This document shows positions 17,358-26,697 of a stretch of DNA of 64,000 nucleotides, one piece after another. The DNA comes from Flavobacterium sp. (GTDB lineage Bacteria > Bacteroidota > Bacteroidia > Flavobacteriales > Flavobacteriaceae): NCBI GenBank assembly GCA_016787805.1, contig JAEUTY010000015.1, positions 17,434-81,433 on the forward strand, in the 5' to 3' direction. The position numbers and the translations under genes were made by a program. Below the pieces are notes generated by a model. The model was given only the letters and a program-made list of their open reading frames with translations. It searched no databases and had not been told where the DNA came from. Position 1 is the first letter of the stretch, and every line of letters begins with the position of its first letter.

Positions 17358-18176
17358 ATGAAAAAACTATTACTTTCTATTGCTTTGTTCGGTTCTTTTT
17401 TAGGAAACGCACAAATCTTAACACAAGATTTTCAAGGAACTGATTGGCCTCCAACAGGGTGGACTACTGAAACTAACGTAGCTTCTAGACCTTGGGGTTT
17501 TACAACTACTATTTTTAACGCTACAGGTCAAGCAACATTTAACATTACAGGCGGTAAATCGGCAGCTATTGGATGGATTGCACAAGATCAAGATGCACAC
17601 TTAACATCTCCTGATTTTAACTTATATGGATACAGTGATGCAACTTTAACTTTCAACGCTAAATTAGGTTATGAGTATATGGTAAATCCATTTCCAAATG
17701 GTAATCTTTTTGTTGAAATTAGTACTAATCAAGGTATTAGCTACACAAGTGTTTGGGTTGAAGAAGATTATGGTACTTTTACTGACTATGAAACATTAGC
17801 AATTACAATTGATTTAACTCCTTACGTTGGTATTGATACTGTAAGAGTTAGATTCCACTATGTAGGTAATGATGCTGACTCTTTGTCTATTGACGACATC
17901 TCAGTTACAGGAACTTTAGGTGTAAATGAAGTTTTATCTTCAAGCTTTACAACTTTCCCTAACCCAGCTGATGACATTATTACATTAACCAACTCTAACA
18001 ATGCTAGCGTTGAAAGCATTTCAATCGCTGACATCAACGGTAGAACTGTTAAAACTTTGGATTTCAACAATGTTGAGCAAGTTCAAGTTAATGTAGCTGA
18101 CTTAAGCTCTGGTGTTTATTTCATGAACATCAACACAACTGCTGGTAAAGCGGTTAAAAAATTCATCAAAAACTAA
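17358..18176 (+). CDS. Secreted choice-of-anchor J protein with T9SS type A sorting tail
   Basis: The 272-residue protein has a signal peptide (MKKLLLSIALFGSFLGNAQ), a choice-of-anchor J/MAM-like beta-sandwich (about 20-190, opening ILTQDFQGTDWPPTGWT and ending near SLSIDDISVTG), and a C-terminal T9SS sorting domain (about 198-272: FTTFPNPADDIITL ... GVYFMNINTTAGKAVKKFIKN). The tail sends it through the type IX system to the cell surface or outside. The anchor J domain is usually a carbohydrate- or adhesion-type module attached to enzymes; here it is alone. Ligand unknown. The gene is a single unit between a promoter and a bidirectional terminator. Confidence 0.9.
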   Translation: MKKLLLSIALFGSFLGNAQILTQDFQGTDWPPTGWTTETNVASRPWGFTTTIFNATGQATFNITGGKSAAIGWIAQDQDAHLTSPDFNLYGYSDATLTFNAKLGYEYMVNPFPNGNLFVEISTNQGISYTSVWVEEDYGTFTDYETLAITIDLTPYVGIDTVRVRFHYVGNDADSLSIDDISVTGTLGVNEVLSSSFTTFPNPADDIITLTNSNNASVESISIADINGRTVKTLDFNNVEQVQVNVADLSSGVYFMNINTTAGKAVKKFIKN

Positions 18177-18195
18177 TTCGAATTATCGTTTTATA

Positions 18196-18229
18196 AAAAA
18201 AAGCCTCCAACAATGGAGGTTTTTTTATT
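18196..18229. terminator. Bidirectional terminator between the T9SS cargo gene and the hydrolase gene
   Basis: CCTCCA and TGGAGG pair around the loop ACAA, with an A run before and a T run after, so it can act in both directions. It reaches the stop codon of the reverse-strand hydrolase. Confidence 0.8.
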
Positions 18230-18986
18230 TTAAGAACTCTAAGGTTTCCTCAAAAAATAATTTTGGATTTTCAGCATGCAACCAATGTCCAACATTCGGA
18301 ATTGTGCTCAATTGAAACTGTGGAAAGTGTTGCTTTATTTTTGGGAAATCAGCTTCAACAATATATTTTGAGTTTCCACCTCGAATAAAAAGTGTTGGCT
18401 TTTCGAAAATAGTCTGTTCAGGTAATGCTGTTCCAATTTCCTCAATTTTTTTATTAAAGACTTCTAAATTGAATCTGAAATCCAATTGCTCAGGTGTTTT
18501 CCAAAACAAATTTTTCATTAAAAATTGTCGCGTTCCAAAATCGGGAATGTAAGGATATAAAATCTCCTCCACTTCGGTTCTGCTAGGTTTTTGAGAAAAA
18601 TCAACTGCGTTCAATCCAGCTAATATATCTTGATGGTGTGGTGCATAGTATTTAGGCCCAATGTCTGCTACTATTAATTTCTCAACCTTTTCAGGATAAG
18701 TAACAGCAAAGAGCATAGCTACTTTTCCGCCCATTGAGTGACCAATTATTGACACATCATTCAGCTGATAATGATTGCAATACTCTAAAAGATCATTTAC
18801 CATCATCTCATAATTGAATTCGTCGGAATGAAAACTTCGTCCATGATTTCTTAAATCCAGCAAATGAACTTCGAATCCATTGGCAGCGAACTGTGATCCC
18901 AATGTTTTCCAATTATCAGACATTCCCAAAAAACCATGAATGATGAGTAAGGGCTTGCCTTGCCCTTCAATTCTTGAATACAACAT
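18225..18986 (-). CDS. Alpha/beta hydrolase (YbfF-type esterase)
   Basis: The 253-residue protein shows the alpha/beta hydrolase core: the oxyanion segment HGFLGMSDNW at 17-26, the nucleophile elbow GHSMGG at 82-87 with Ser84, and the catalytic His in PNVGHWLHAENP near the end. Length and the HGFLG...DNW...RNHGRS pattern fit the YbfF/acyl esterase group. The natural substrate is unknown. It ends a two-gene unit after pdxJ, separated by a single base, so the two are surely co-transcribed. Confidence 0.85.
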   Translation of the reverse strand: MLYSRIEGQGKPLLIIHGFLGMSDNWKTLGSQFAANGFEVHLLDLRNHGRSFHSDEFNYEMMVNDLLEYCNHYQLNDVSIIGHSMGGKVAMLFAVTYPEKVEKLIVADIGPKYYAPHHQDILAGLNAVDFSQKPSRTEVEEILYPYIPDFGTRQFLMKNLFWKTPEQLDFRFNLEVFNKKIEEIGTALPEQTIFEKPTLFIRGGNSKYIVEADFPKIKQHFPQFQLSTIPNVGHWLHAENPKLFFEETLEFLK

Positions 18987-18987
18987 C

Positions 18988-19701
18988 TTATTTTAATTTT
19001 TGCAAGTACATATTCACCACATTATCTAAGCCTAAATACAATGCTTCTGCAATTAGCGCATGACCAATTGAAACTTCCAGTAAATTCGGAATATTGTCTT
19101 TAAAGAATTTGATGTTTTCTAAACTTAAATCGTGCCCTGCATTGATTCCCAAGCCTAAATCATTGGCTAAAATTGACGCTTTTGTATAGGGTTCAATTGC
19201 CTTCAAATTTCCCAATCCGAATTGATGTGCAAAAGCTTCTGTATACAGTTCAATTCGGTCAGTTCCCGTTTTTTTGGCTCCTTCAATCATTTCTAAAACT
19301 GGATCTACAAAAATGGATGTTCGAATTCCGTTTCTTTTAAACTCGGCCACAACTTCTGTCAAGTAAACTTGATTTTTCACCGTATCCCAACCCGCACTAG
19401 ATGTGATTGCGCCAATAGCGTCGGGAACTAAAGTTACTTGTGTTGGTTGGCATTCTAAAACCAAATCAATGAAGTTGTGTTGTGGATTTCCTTCAATGTT
19501 AAATTCGGTATACACAATTGGTTTTAAATCGCGCGCGTCTTGGTAACGGATATGTCTTTCATCTGGGCGAGGATGAATGGTAATTCCGTTGGCTCCATAC
19601 TTTTGAATATCTGCAGCTACTTGTAATAAATTGGGGACATTTCCACCACGAGCATTTCGCAATGTGGCAATTTTATTGATGTTTACACTTAATTTTGTCA
19701 T
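18988..19701 (-). CDS. pdxJ: Pyridoxine 5'-phosphate synthase PdxJ
   Basis: The 237-residue TIM-barrel enzyme joins 1-deoxyxylulose 5-phosphate with 3-amino-2-oxopropyl phosphate to make pyridoxine phosphate, in the DXP-dependent vitamin B6 route. Recognisable segments are LSVNINKIATLRNARGG at the start, the HPRPDERHI phosphate/active-site loop (about 42-50), and INAGHDLSLENI (about 191-202). Length is standard. It is followed by the hydrolase gene one base later; its start faces the CBS gene across a 116-base divergent spacer. Confidence 0.96.
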   Translation of the reverse strand: MTKLSVNINKIATLRNARGGNVPNLLQVAADIQKYGANGITIHPRPDERHIRYQDARDLKPIVYTEFNIEGNPQHNFIDLVLECQPTQVTLVPDAIGAITSSAGWDTVKNQVYLTEVVAEFKRNGIRTSIFVDPVLEMIEGAKKTGTDRIELYTEAFAHQFGLGNLKAIEPYTKASILANDLGLGINAGHDLSLENIKFFKDNIPNLLEVSIGHALIAEALYLGLDNVVNMYLQKLK

Positions 19702-19817
19702 GAATATTATGAAACATTTTTTAGGTGTTTTGTTTCAATTGCAAAAATACAAAGTTAAAATAAGGATTTATGTTCTAAAATTTGATTATTTTGCAACAAA
19801 TATTGCTAGCACAAATT

Positions 19818-20477
19818 ATGACCGAAATTAAAGACTATATAACCAACGACTATAAAGCGTTAGATAGCAGTGAAAAAATAACTGATGTTCAGGATTTTTT
19901 TATTGATGTTCCGTTTTCTCATTTTCCTGTTTTGAACGAAGGTGTTTTTATCGGAAATATTGCCGCAGACGACGTTGAAACTTTTGATTCTGACAAAAAA
20001 GTTAGCGAATACCGTTATACTTTGGAGACATTTTTTGCTAGAGAAAACATGATTTGGTTGGATGTTTTAGAAGTCTTTGCAAAAAATCACACTAATATTG
20101 TACCTGTTTTAAACGAAGAAAATGACTATACTGGCTATTATGAGCTTGAAGATATTGTGAAATTTTTTCATGAAACTCCATTTCTAAAAGAGCCAGGTGG
20201 AATTATTGTTATTCAAAAAAGCATACAAGATTATTCAATGAGTCAAATATCTCAAATTGTTGAAAGCAATAATGGGAAATTGCTTGGTTTGTTCGTTTCT
20301 GAAGCCAATGCTGAAATGATACACGTTACAATAAAAATTGCTTTGGGTGGAATGAATGATATTATCCAAACTTTTAGAAGATATAATTACGAGATTATAT
20401 CTGAACATCATGAAGACAATTATTTAAACAGTTTAAAAGAACGATCAGAATATTTAGATAAATACCTCAATATCTAA
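19818..20477 (+). CDS. CBS-domain protein upstream of nadK
   Basis: The 219-residue protein has a pair of CBS domains in the first 130 residues (DYITNDYKALDSSEKITDVQDFFIDVPFSHFPVLNEG and TNIVPVLNEENDYTGYYELEDIV), followed by an ACT-like or BON-like C-terminal half. CBS pairs bind adenosyl nucleotides and act as regulators. I take the ATG at 19818; the frame is open upstream but the extension is not family-like. It lies 15 bases before nadK, an order often seen in Flavobacteriia, which suggests nucleotide sensing tied to NAD(P) supply; this last point is inference. Confidence 0.8.
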   Translation: MTEIKDYITNDYKALDSSEKITDVQDFFIDVPFSHFPVLNEGVFIGNIAADDVETFDSDKKVSEYRYTLETFFARENMIWLDVLEVFAKNHTNIVPVLNEENDYTGYYELEDIVKFFHETPFLKEPGGIIVIQKSIQDYSMSQISQIVESNNGKLLGLFVSEANAEMIHVTIKIALGGMNDIIQTFRRYNYEIISEHHEDNYLNSLKERSEYLDKYLNI

Positions 20478-20492
20478 AAAATTACTTTTTAA

Positions 20493-21377
20493 ATGAAAGT
20501 TGCTATTTTCGGACAATATTATCAAAACGACACGCGGCCTATTATTAAGGACATTTTTGTTTTTTTTAATAGAAACAATGTTGAGATGGTTATTGAAGAA
20601 CATTTTTTGAAAATATTATACGAAGAACAGATTATTGAAAAAAAATACAAAACGTTCTCTAGTTATTCTGATTTAGATCAAAGTTTTGATATTTTAGTGA
20701 GTATTGGAGGAGACGGAACCATTTTAAGAGCCGCAACATACGTGCGAAATTCAGGAATTCCAATAGTTGGAATCAACGCAGGAAGATTAGGTTTTTTAGC
20801 CAAAGTTCAAAAAGAAAATATCGATTCCTTTTTACAAATTGTGATCAATAAAGAATATACACTTTCAGAAAGAACACTTTTGAATTTAGATTGCAACCCT
20901 AGCATAAATGAACTACATCATTTAAATTTTGCTATGAACGAAGTAACGGTGAGCAGAAAAGACACGACTTCGATGATTACAATCGAAACTTCTCTTAATG
21001 ATGAATATTTAAACTCGTACTGGGCCGACGGTTTAATTATTTCGACACCAACAGGATCAACGGGTTATTCCTTGAGTTGTGGCGGTCCAGTATTAACTCC
21101 CGACGTAAAAAGTTTAGTAATCACGCCCATTGCGCCTCACAACCTAAATGCGCGCCCATTGGTTATTCCCGACAACACCGAAATAAAACTAAAAGTTTCA
21201 GGAAGAGAAGAAAATTATCTGGTATCGCTTGATTCTCGTATCATCTCCATAAGCAACAACACCATTTTAACTATTAAAAAATCTGATTTTAAAATTAATA
21301 TGGTGGAGATTCCTAATGAAACATTCTTAAAAACCTTACGAAATAAGCTTTTGTGGGGCGAAGACAAGCGAAATTAA
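20493..21377 (+). CDS. nadK: NAD kinase
   Basis: The 294-residue enzyme phosphorylates NAD to NADP with ATP. The catalytic GGDGT motif is at 72-76, followed by the NAD-binding MNEVTVSRKDT segment (about 149-159) and the TGSTGYSLSCGGPV loop (about 188-201), all diagnostic of NadK/PpnK. Length is normal. It is the second gene of a unit with the CBS protein. No clear terminator follows; the porG-like gene begins 157 bases later with its own promoter-like box. Confidence 0.97.
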   Translation: MKVAIFGQYYQNDTRPIIKDIFVFFNRNNVEMVIEEHFLKILYEEQIIEKKYKTFSSYSDLDQSFDILVSIGGDGTILRAATYVRNSGIPIVGINAGRLGFLAKVQKENIDSFLQIVINKEYTLSERTLLNLDCNPSINELHHLNFAMNEVTVSRKDTTSMITIETSLNDEYLNSYWADGLIISTPTGSTGYSLSCGGPVLTPDVKSLVITPIAPHNLNARPLVIPDNTEIKLKVSGREENYLVSLDSRIISISNNTILTIKKSDFKINMVEIPNETFLKTLRNKLLWGEDKRN

Positions 21378-21508
21378 TTCAATTGTAACATACTACAACT
21401 ACTCATTTTATCGTTTCAAAGCAGAATGATTTATTTGCTTAACAACTAACTGTGTAAAATAATTGATTATTAATACTAATATCATGTTTTATTAGTGTCT
21501 AATATTAT

Positions 21509-21516
21509 TATATTTG
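21509..21516 (+). promoter_or_regulatory. Possible -7 promoter box of the porG-uppS-bamA-skp operon
   Basis: TATATTTG matches TAnnTTTG 18 bases before the start codon at 21535, but no TTG is seen at the expected distance upstream. The surrounding 40 bases are nearly pure A/T. Confidence 0.4.
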
Positions 21517-21534
21517 CACGCTATTTTCGATTGA

Positions 21535-22218
21535 ATGAAGAGATTTTTTGTATTGTTTTTATTATTGTTTGGTATTTCCACCTCCAATGCTCAGATTAAT
21601 GAAATCGGTGTTTTTTTGGGCGGAAGTAATTACATCGGAGATATAGGAAACACAACTTATATTAATCCGAAAGACCCTGCATTTGGATTGGTTTATAAAT
21701 GGAACAGAAGTCCTAGACATGCGTATCGATTTTCGATTTTCCATAGTGAAATAACCGCCAATGATGCCGATTCGAAAGTGCCAGGTAGAAAAAATCGTGG
21801 GTTAGCTTTTAAAAACACAATTACCGAATTGTCTGGTGGGTTGGAATTTAATTTTTTTGATTTTAACTTGCATCAGATGGATCAAAAAATAACGCCATTT
21901 ATATACACAGGAGTAGCCTATTCATTTTATGACGGGTTGTTTTTTGTTGGAGATATAGCCAAGTCAGATGCTCAGCACGGCACAGTTGCAATACCAATGC
22001 TTGTTGGTATAAAGTCAAACATAACACCAAGTTTGATTTTAGGTGTTGAAGTTGGTGCTCGTTATTCATTTGCTGACGATATTGATGGAAGTAATCCAAC
22101 CAATGAGAATTTAGAAAACTTGCGTTTTGGAAACCTTCTTAGTAACGATTGGTATATGTTTACAGGCTTTACATTGACGTATACTTTTGGAGAAAAACCT
22201 TGTTATTGCTTTGACTAA
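21535..22218 (+). CDS. porG: PorG-like outer membrane protein (DUF6089), T9SS component
   Basis: The 227-residue protein has a signal peptide (MKRFFVLFLLLFGISTSNAQ) and a compact outer membrane beta-barrel typical of DUF6089: IGVFLGGSNYIGDIG at the start, YKWNRSPRHAYR, and a C-terminal LTYTFGEKPCYCFD. PorG is an outer membrane part of the type IX secretion/gliding apparatus in Porphyromonas and Flavobacterium. Its place before the isoprenyl transferase gene and bamA is the usual location for PorG, which supports the call. It is the first gene of the envelope operon; uppS begins 4 bases after its stop. Confidence 0.8.
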   Translation: MKRFFVLFLLLFGISTSNAQINEIGVFLGGSNYIGDIGNTTYINPKDPAFGLVYKWNRSPRHAYRFSIFHSEITANDADSKVPGRKNRGLAFKNTITELSGGLEFNFFDFNLHQMDQKITPFIYTGVAYSFYDGLFFVGDIAKSDAQHGTVAIPMLVGIKSNITPSLILGVEVGARYSFADDIDGSNPTNENLENLRFGNLLSNDWYMFTGFTLTYTFGEKPCYCFD

Positions 22219-22222
22219 AGTT

Positions 22223-22963
22223 ATGAATTTGATAAACTCTATTGATAAAAATAATTTGCCCAAACATCTTGCCATAATAATGGATGGAAATGGTCGTTGG
22301 GCTAAACAAAAAGGGTTTATGCGCGCTTTTGGTCATGAAAATGGCACAAAATCCGTTCGAGTTACAGTAGAAACTTGTGCTAAATTAGGCATTGAAAACC
22401 TTACTTTGTATGCCTTTTCAACTGAAAACTGGAACAGACCAAAACTTGAAGTTGACACTTTAATGAAACTTTTAGTGAGCTCACTAAAAAATGAATTAAA
22501 AACCTTACAAGACAACAATATTCGCCTTAATTCTATAGGCAACTTAGAAAAACTACCCAAATCCATTTACAAAGAATTGAACGAAGTCATTAATTTAACA
22601 AAAAATAACACTCGCATGACCTTAACTTTGGCTTTAAGTTATGGTTCAAGAGAAGAACTATTAAATGTTGTTAAAAATATTAGTGATAAAGTTAAAAATA
22701 ATATAATTTCAATTGATAGTATTGATGAATCAATTATAAATCAGCATCTTTACACACACAATCTACCCGACGTAGACTTGTTGATTAGAACCAGTGGTGA
22801 ACACCGAATTAGTAATTTTTTACTTTGGCAAATAGCATATGCAGAGTTATATTTTACCAATGTGTTGTGGCCCGATTTTAAAGAAAATGACTTATATGAA
22901 GCCATCATTAGCTATCAAAAAAGAGAACGTAGATTCGGAAAAACAAGTGAACAAATTAAATAA
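22223..22963 (+). CDS. uppS: Isoprenyl transferase (undecaprenyl diphosphate synthase)
   Basis: The 246-residue cis-prenyltransferase builds the C55 carrier lipid for peptidoglycan and surface polysaccharides. The signature HLAIIMDGNGRWAKQKG (15-31) contains the catalytic Asp21; YAFSTENW follows near 66-73, and the C-terminal LLIRTSGEHRISNFLLWQ is diagnostic. I place the start at ATG 22223, 4 bases after the PorG stop; an upstream TTG at 22187 would overlap porG and add no family sequence. Confidence 0.96.
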   Translation: MNLINSIDKNNLPKHLAIIMDGNGRWAKQKGFMRAFGHENGTKSVRVTVETCAKLGIENLTLYAFSTENWNRPKLEVDTLMKLLVSSLKNELKTLQDNNIRLNSIGNLEKLPKSIYKELNEVINLTKNNTRMTLTLALSYGSREELLNVVKNISDKVKNNIISIDSIDESIINQHLYTHNLPDVDLLIRTSGEHRISNFLLWQIAYAELYFTNVLWPDFKENDLYEAIISYQKRERRFGKTSEQIK

Positions 22964-22970
22964 TACATTA

Positions 22971-25622
22971 GTGCAAAAATCAATCGTAAAACTACTATAC
23001 TTTTTCTTCTTAGGAACATTTTATACGCTACACGCCCAAGAAAGATTACCATTTGATCAAGGGAAAAAATACATCTTAGCCAATGTTGATGTGACAGGTA
23101 AAATAACTTTTAACGAACTTACTGTGGTTACTTTTGCTGGCTTAGAAAAAGGCCAAAACATTACTGTTCCAGGTGAAGAAATCAGTAATGCAATTAAAAA
23201 ATTAGGAAATTTAGGATTATTTAGCGACATCGATTTTTACATTAACGAAATCAAAGGCGATAGTATCTATCTTGGTTTAAATATCATCGAATTACCAAAA
23301 CTCAATGAGGTAAAATTTTCTGGAATCAAAAAAGGCAAAATTGAAGAACTAATCAAAAACACTGAGTTAACTAAAGGTAAAATTGTTAATGAAAATTTGA
23401 TTACTAAGTCCAAAAACTACATTGAAAACAAATACAGAAAAGATGGTTATTATAAAGCAAAAGCTACAATAACTACTGAAACTGACCCTTCTGAAACTAA
23501 TATGGTAAACATGAGAGTATTTATTGATCGAGGTCAAAAAGTTAAAATCAGAAAAATCAATATTGAAGGGAACGAAAAATTCACTGATGGCCGTCTAAAA
23601 AGAGCCATGAAGAACACCAAACAACAAAATCCAATTCGTATTTTTAAATCGTCAAAGTACATTAAAGACAAGTATAAAGAAGATTTGGTTTCTTTAGTAA
23701 ATAAATACAAAGAAAAAGGCTATCGCGATGCCCGCATAATTTCTGATTCTGTTTATCTGTCTAAAAACAAATTGGCCGTTAATATTAAAGTCGAAGAAGG
23801 AAGAAAATACTACTTCGGAAATATTAAATTTTTAGGGAATTCGGTTTATTCAGACCAACTTTTAAATAGAGTATTGGGCATCAACAAAGGAGATGTTTAT
23901 AACGGTGTTTTACTCGAAAAAAGAATTGCAGATAAAACAAAACCTGATAGTGAAGATATCACTAATTTATACCAAAATAATGGTTACTTGTTCTCGAGTA
24001 TTAATCCAGTTGAAGTTAAAACCGTTAACGACTCGATTGATTTTGAAATCAGAGTTACAGAAGGTCCAATCGCTTATTTCAATAAAATATCAGTCGTAGG
24101 AAACGACAAAACTCACGATAGAGTAATTTATAGAGAGTTACGTACCAAACCAGGTGAAAAATACAGCAAAGAAGAATTGGTTCGTACGGTTCGCGAAATA
24201 GGACAATTAGGTTTTTTTGATGCTGAAGCTATTGAACCAAAATTTAAAAACGTTGACCCAACTGCAGGAACTGTTGATATTGAATACAATTTAGTTGAAA
24301 AAGGTTCCAGCCAAATTGAGCTTCAAGGTGGTTATGGCGGCGGCGGATTTATTGGAACTTTAGGTTTGTCGTTTAATAATTTTTCTGCTCGAAATTTATT
24401 CAACAAAGAGGCTTACAAACCGCTTCCTATGGGAGACGGTCAAAAAGTTTCATTGAGAGCGCAAGCCAGTACTTTTTTCCAAACCTATAGTTTGTCGTTT
24501 TCTGAACCTTGGTTAGGCGGTAAAAAACCAATTAATTTCTCAACTTCTTTGTCACACAGTAAACAATTTTTATATTCTGGCGCAAGAGACGTTGACAAAA
24601 GCAAAAGTTTCAACATCACTTCACTTTCGGTGGGTGTTGCCAAGCGTTTAACTGTGCCCGATGACTTCTTTACATGGTCAAATGCGGTGAGTTTTCAATA
24701 CTATGATTTGAATAATTATAACACTGGTTTATTTACCTTTGGAGATGGTTCTTCTCGAAATTTGGCTTTTACTACCGCATTATCAAGAAACAACAAAGGA
24801 ACCAACCCTATCTATCCAATGTATGGTTCTGAATTCACGGTTTCAGCTAAATTCACATTGCCTTATTCATTGTTCAACGGAGTGGATTATGGCAATCTTG
24901 AAAACGAAGATGAATACAAATTAAGATACGACGAAAATTCAACTTTTCCCGTTATTTCAAATAATGGAGAAACCACTCAATACGGTGATTATGTGAAATA
25001 TGGCACCAATGACCTTGGGGAAACAGGTTATTTTTGGGTTGCTAATCCTCAAGATGCGGATGTAAATAGAGGAAAGGTTGACCAAAAGAAGTTCAACTGG
25101 TTAGAATATTATAAAATTAAATTTAAAGCCGATTGGTATACCAAAATTTGGGATAAATTAGTGCTTCGTTCTTTAGGTGAATTTGGATTTTTAGGAAATT
25201 ATAACAGCGCACGAGGAACTGTTCCTTTTGAACGATTTTTCCTTGGCGGCGATGGTTTAGCTAATTATTCTTTAGACGGACGCGAAGTTATTCAATTAAG
25301 AGGTTATCCAAATCAATCATTATCTTCTCAAGACGGAAGTACTATTTACAATAAATTTTCGTTAGAGTTAAGATACCCTATATCATTGAAAGGCGCTGCA
25401 ACCATCTATGCCTTAGGATTTATGGAAGCAGGTTCGTCTTACAACAATTTTAAAGAGTATAATCCGTTTAGATTACAACGATCTGCTGGATTCGGTTTAC
25501 GTGTGTTTATGCCTGCATTTGGATTACTTGGAATTGACTTCGGACATGGTTTTGATGCCGTTCCAGGTTTGACTCAAAAAAATGGTTGGGAAACACATTT
25601 TATAATTGGACAACAATTTTAG
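22971..25622 (+). CDS. bamA: Outer membrane protein assembly factor BamA
   Basis: The 883-residue protein has five POTRA domains (about 40-420, e.g. the repeats ending in ...NIIELPKL and ...VRIFIDRGQKVKIRKINIEGN) and a C-terminal 16-strand barrel that inserts other barrels into the outer membrane. The barrel contains the conserved IQLRGYPNQ (the lid-lock VRGF-like motif of loop 6), and the protein ends in FIIGQQF. I choose the GTG at 22971, eight bases after the uppS stop, because it starts a good signal peptide (VQKSIVKLLYFFFLGTFYTLHAQ); the in-frame ATG at 22839 would overlap uppS by 125 bases. Followed by two skp genes, the usual order. Confidence 0.95.
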   Translation: MQKSIVKLLYFFFLGTFYTLHAQERLPFDQGKKYILANVDVTGKITFNELTVVTFAGLEKGQNITVPGEEISNAIKKLGNLGLFSDIDFYINEIKGDSIYLGLNIIELPKLNEVKFSGIKKGKIEELIKNTELTKGKIVNENLITKSKNYIENKYRKDGYYKAKATITTETDPSETNMVNMRVFIDRGQKVKIRKINIEGNEKFTDGRLKRAMKNTKQQNPIRIFKSSKYIKDKYKEDLVSLVNKYKEKGYRDARIISDSVYLSKNKLAVNIKVEEGRKYYFGNIKFLGNSVYSDQLLNRVLGINKGDVYNGVLLEKRIADKTKPDSEDITNLYQNNGYLFSSINPVEVKTVNDSIDFEIRVTEGPIAYFNKISVVGNDKTHDRVIYRELRTKPGEKYSKEELVRTVREIGQLGFFDAEAIEPKFKNVDPTAGTVDIEYNLVEKGSSQIELQGGYGGGGFIGTLGLSFNNFSARNLFNKEAYKPLPMGDGQKVSLRAQASTFFQTYSLSFSEPWLGGKKPINFSTSLSHSKQFLYSGARDVDKSKSFNITSLSVGVAKRLTVPDDFFTWSNAVSFQYYDLNNYNTGLFTFGDGSSRNLAFTTALSRNNKGTNPIYPMYGSEFTVSAKFTLPYSLFNGVDYGNLENEDEYKLRYDENSTFPVISNNGETTQYGDYVKYGTNDLGETGYFWVANPQDADVNRGKVDQKKFNWLEYYKIKFKADWYTKIWDKLVLRSLGEFGFLGNYNSARGTVPFERFFLGGDGLANYSLDGREVIQLRGYPNQSLSSQDGSTIYNKFSLELRYPISLKGAATIYALGFMEAGSSYNNFKEYNPFRLQRSAGFGLRVFMPAFGLLGIDFGHGFDAVPGLTQKNGWETHFIIGQQF

Positions 25623-25630
25623 TATATTTG
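25623..25630 (+). promoter_or_regulatory. Possible internal promoter box before the first skp gene
   Basis: TATATTTG directly follows the bamA stop. A strong AAGGAG ribosome-binding site at 25650-25655 is next to the ATG at 25657, which is uncommon in this genome. Confidence 0.35.
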
Positions 25631-25656
25631 TTTTTGATTTCTAAATTTTAAGGAGT

Positions 25657-26664
25657 ATGAAAAACTATTTTTTGATTGCAATAACCGCTGTATTAGTCAC
25701 TTTTAATGCAGTAGGACAAACGCGTGGCGTAAAAATTGGGTACATTGATATGGAATATATTTTAGAAAAAGTTCCCGATTATGCCCAAGCTAAAAGCCTC
25801 CTTGAAGAGAAAGCACAAAAGTGGAAACAAGAAATCGAGGAAAAAAAATTAGACATTGCCAAATTAAAAGAAACTTTAAAATCAGAAAAAGTTCTTTTAA
25901 CTAAAGAGCTTATTGAGGAAAGAGAAGAAGAAATAGCTTTTCAAGAAAATGAACTTTTAGAATACCAGCAAAAACGCTTTGGTCCAACTGGTGATTTAGT
26001 AACGCAAAAAGCCGTATTGGTAAAGCCGATTCAGGACCAGGTTTTCAACGCTGTGCAAGACATTGCTGAAGCCAAAAAATACGATTTTGTTTTTGACAGA
26101 TCTTCAGACCTGACTATGCTTTTTGCTGCTCAACGATACGACATTAGTGACCAAGTGGTTCGTGTTCTTGTGAGAGCACAAAACAGAGAACAAAAAACGA
26201 AGAAACAATTAGAAAAAGAGGCTGAACAAGAACGCAAACAGGAAATGATTGACGACAATCCGAACCTGACTGAAAGACAAAAAATTCTGGCTCAGAAAAA
26301 ATTAGAGCGTGAAAAATTAGCGGAAGAGCGCAAATTAGCCTTAGAAGAAAAAAAGCAAGCCGCTGAAGATCGACGCAAACAACAACAAGCAGATAAAGAA
26401 GCGAAAAAAAATGGCACAGTTTCTGATAAAGGTACAAATGAATCAGGAAAAGTAGCAGACGACCCTAAGGAATCAGGCGCTGAAGACACTTCTAAGGAAG
26501 ACAAAAAAGCCAAAGCAGAAGAAGCAAAGAAAAAAACGCTTGAAGAGAGAAAGAAAATTATTGAAGACCGTAAAAAAGAATTAGAAGAAAGAAGAAAAAA
26601 ATTATTAGAAGAACGAGAAGCAGCTAAAAAAGCCAAAGAAGAGGAAAAAAATAAACCAAAATAA
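25657..26664 (+). CDS. OmpH/Skp-family periplasmic chaperone with long charged tail
   Basis: The 335-residue protein starts with a signal peptide (MKNYFLIAITAVLVTFNAVGQ) and an OmpH/Skp domain (about 25-175: KIGYIDMEYILEKVPDYAQAK, long coiled-coil arms, then FDRSSDLTMLFA). Skp-type proteins hold unfolded outer membrane proteins during transit to BamA. Unlike ordinary Skp, it has a further 150 residues made almost only of Lys, Glu, Ala and Asp, a likely long helix or disordered rod. It lies directly downstream of bamA and upstream of a standard-length Skp paralogue. The tail may extend the chaperone or hold it near the envelope; that is inference. Confidence 0.88.
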   Translation: MKNYFLIAITAVLVTFNAVGQTRGVKIGYIDMEYILEKVPDYAQAKSLLEEKAQKWKQEIEEKKLDIAKLKETLKSEKVLLTKELIEEREEEIAFQENELLEYQQKRFGPTGDLVTQKAVLVKPIQDQVFNAVQDIAEAKKYDFVFDRSSDLTMLFAAQRYDISDQVVRVLVRAQNREQKTKKQLEKEAEQERKQEMIDDNPNLTERQKILAQKKLEREKLAEERKLALEEKKQAAEDRRKQQQADKEAKKNGTVSDKGTNESGKVADDPKESGAEDTSKEDKKAKAEEAKKKTLEERKKIIEDRKKELEERRKKLLEEREAAKKAKEEEKNKPK

Positions 26665-26697
26665 AAAACCCTTAAATAAAAATTATAAACAATTAAA

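Noticed and set aside
22839-22970. N-terminal extension of BamA starting at an ATG inside uppS
   Set aside because: It would add 44 residues in front of a good signal peptide and overlap uppS by 125 bases; the GTG at 22971 fits better.
26144-26636. Reverse-strand frames rich in Ser, Phe and Leu under the long Skp gene
   Set aside because: They mirror the Lys/Glu-rich tail of the forward gene and would code for low-complexity hydrophobic peptides without family features.
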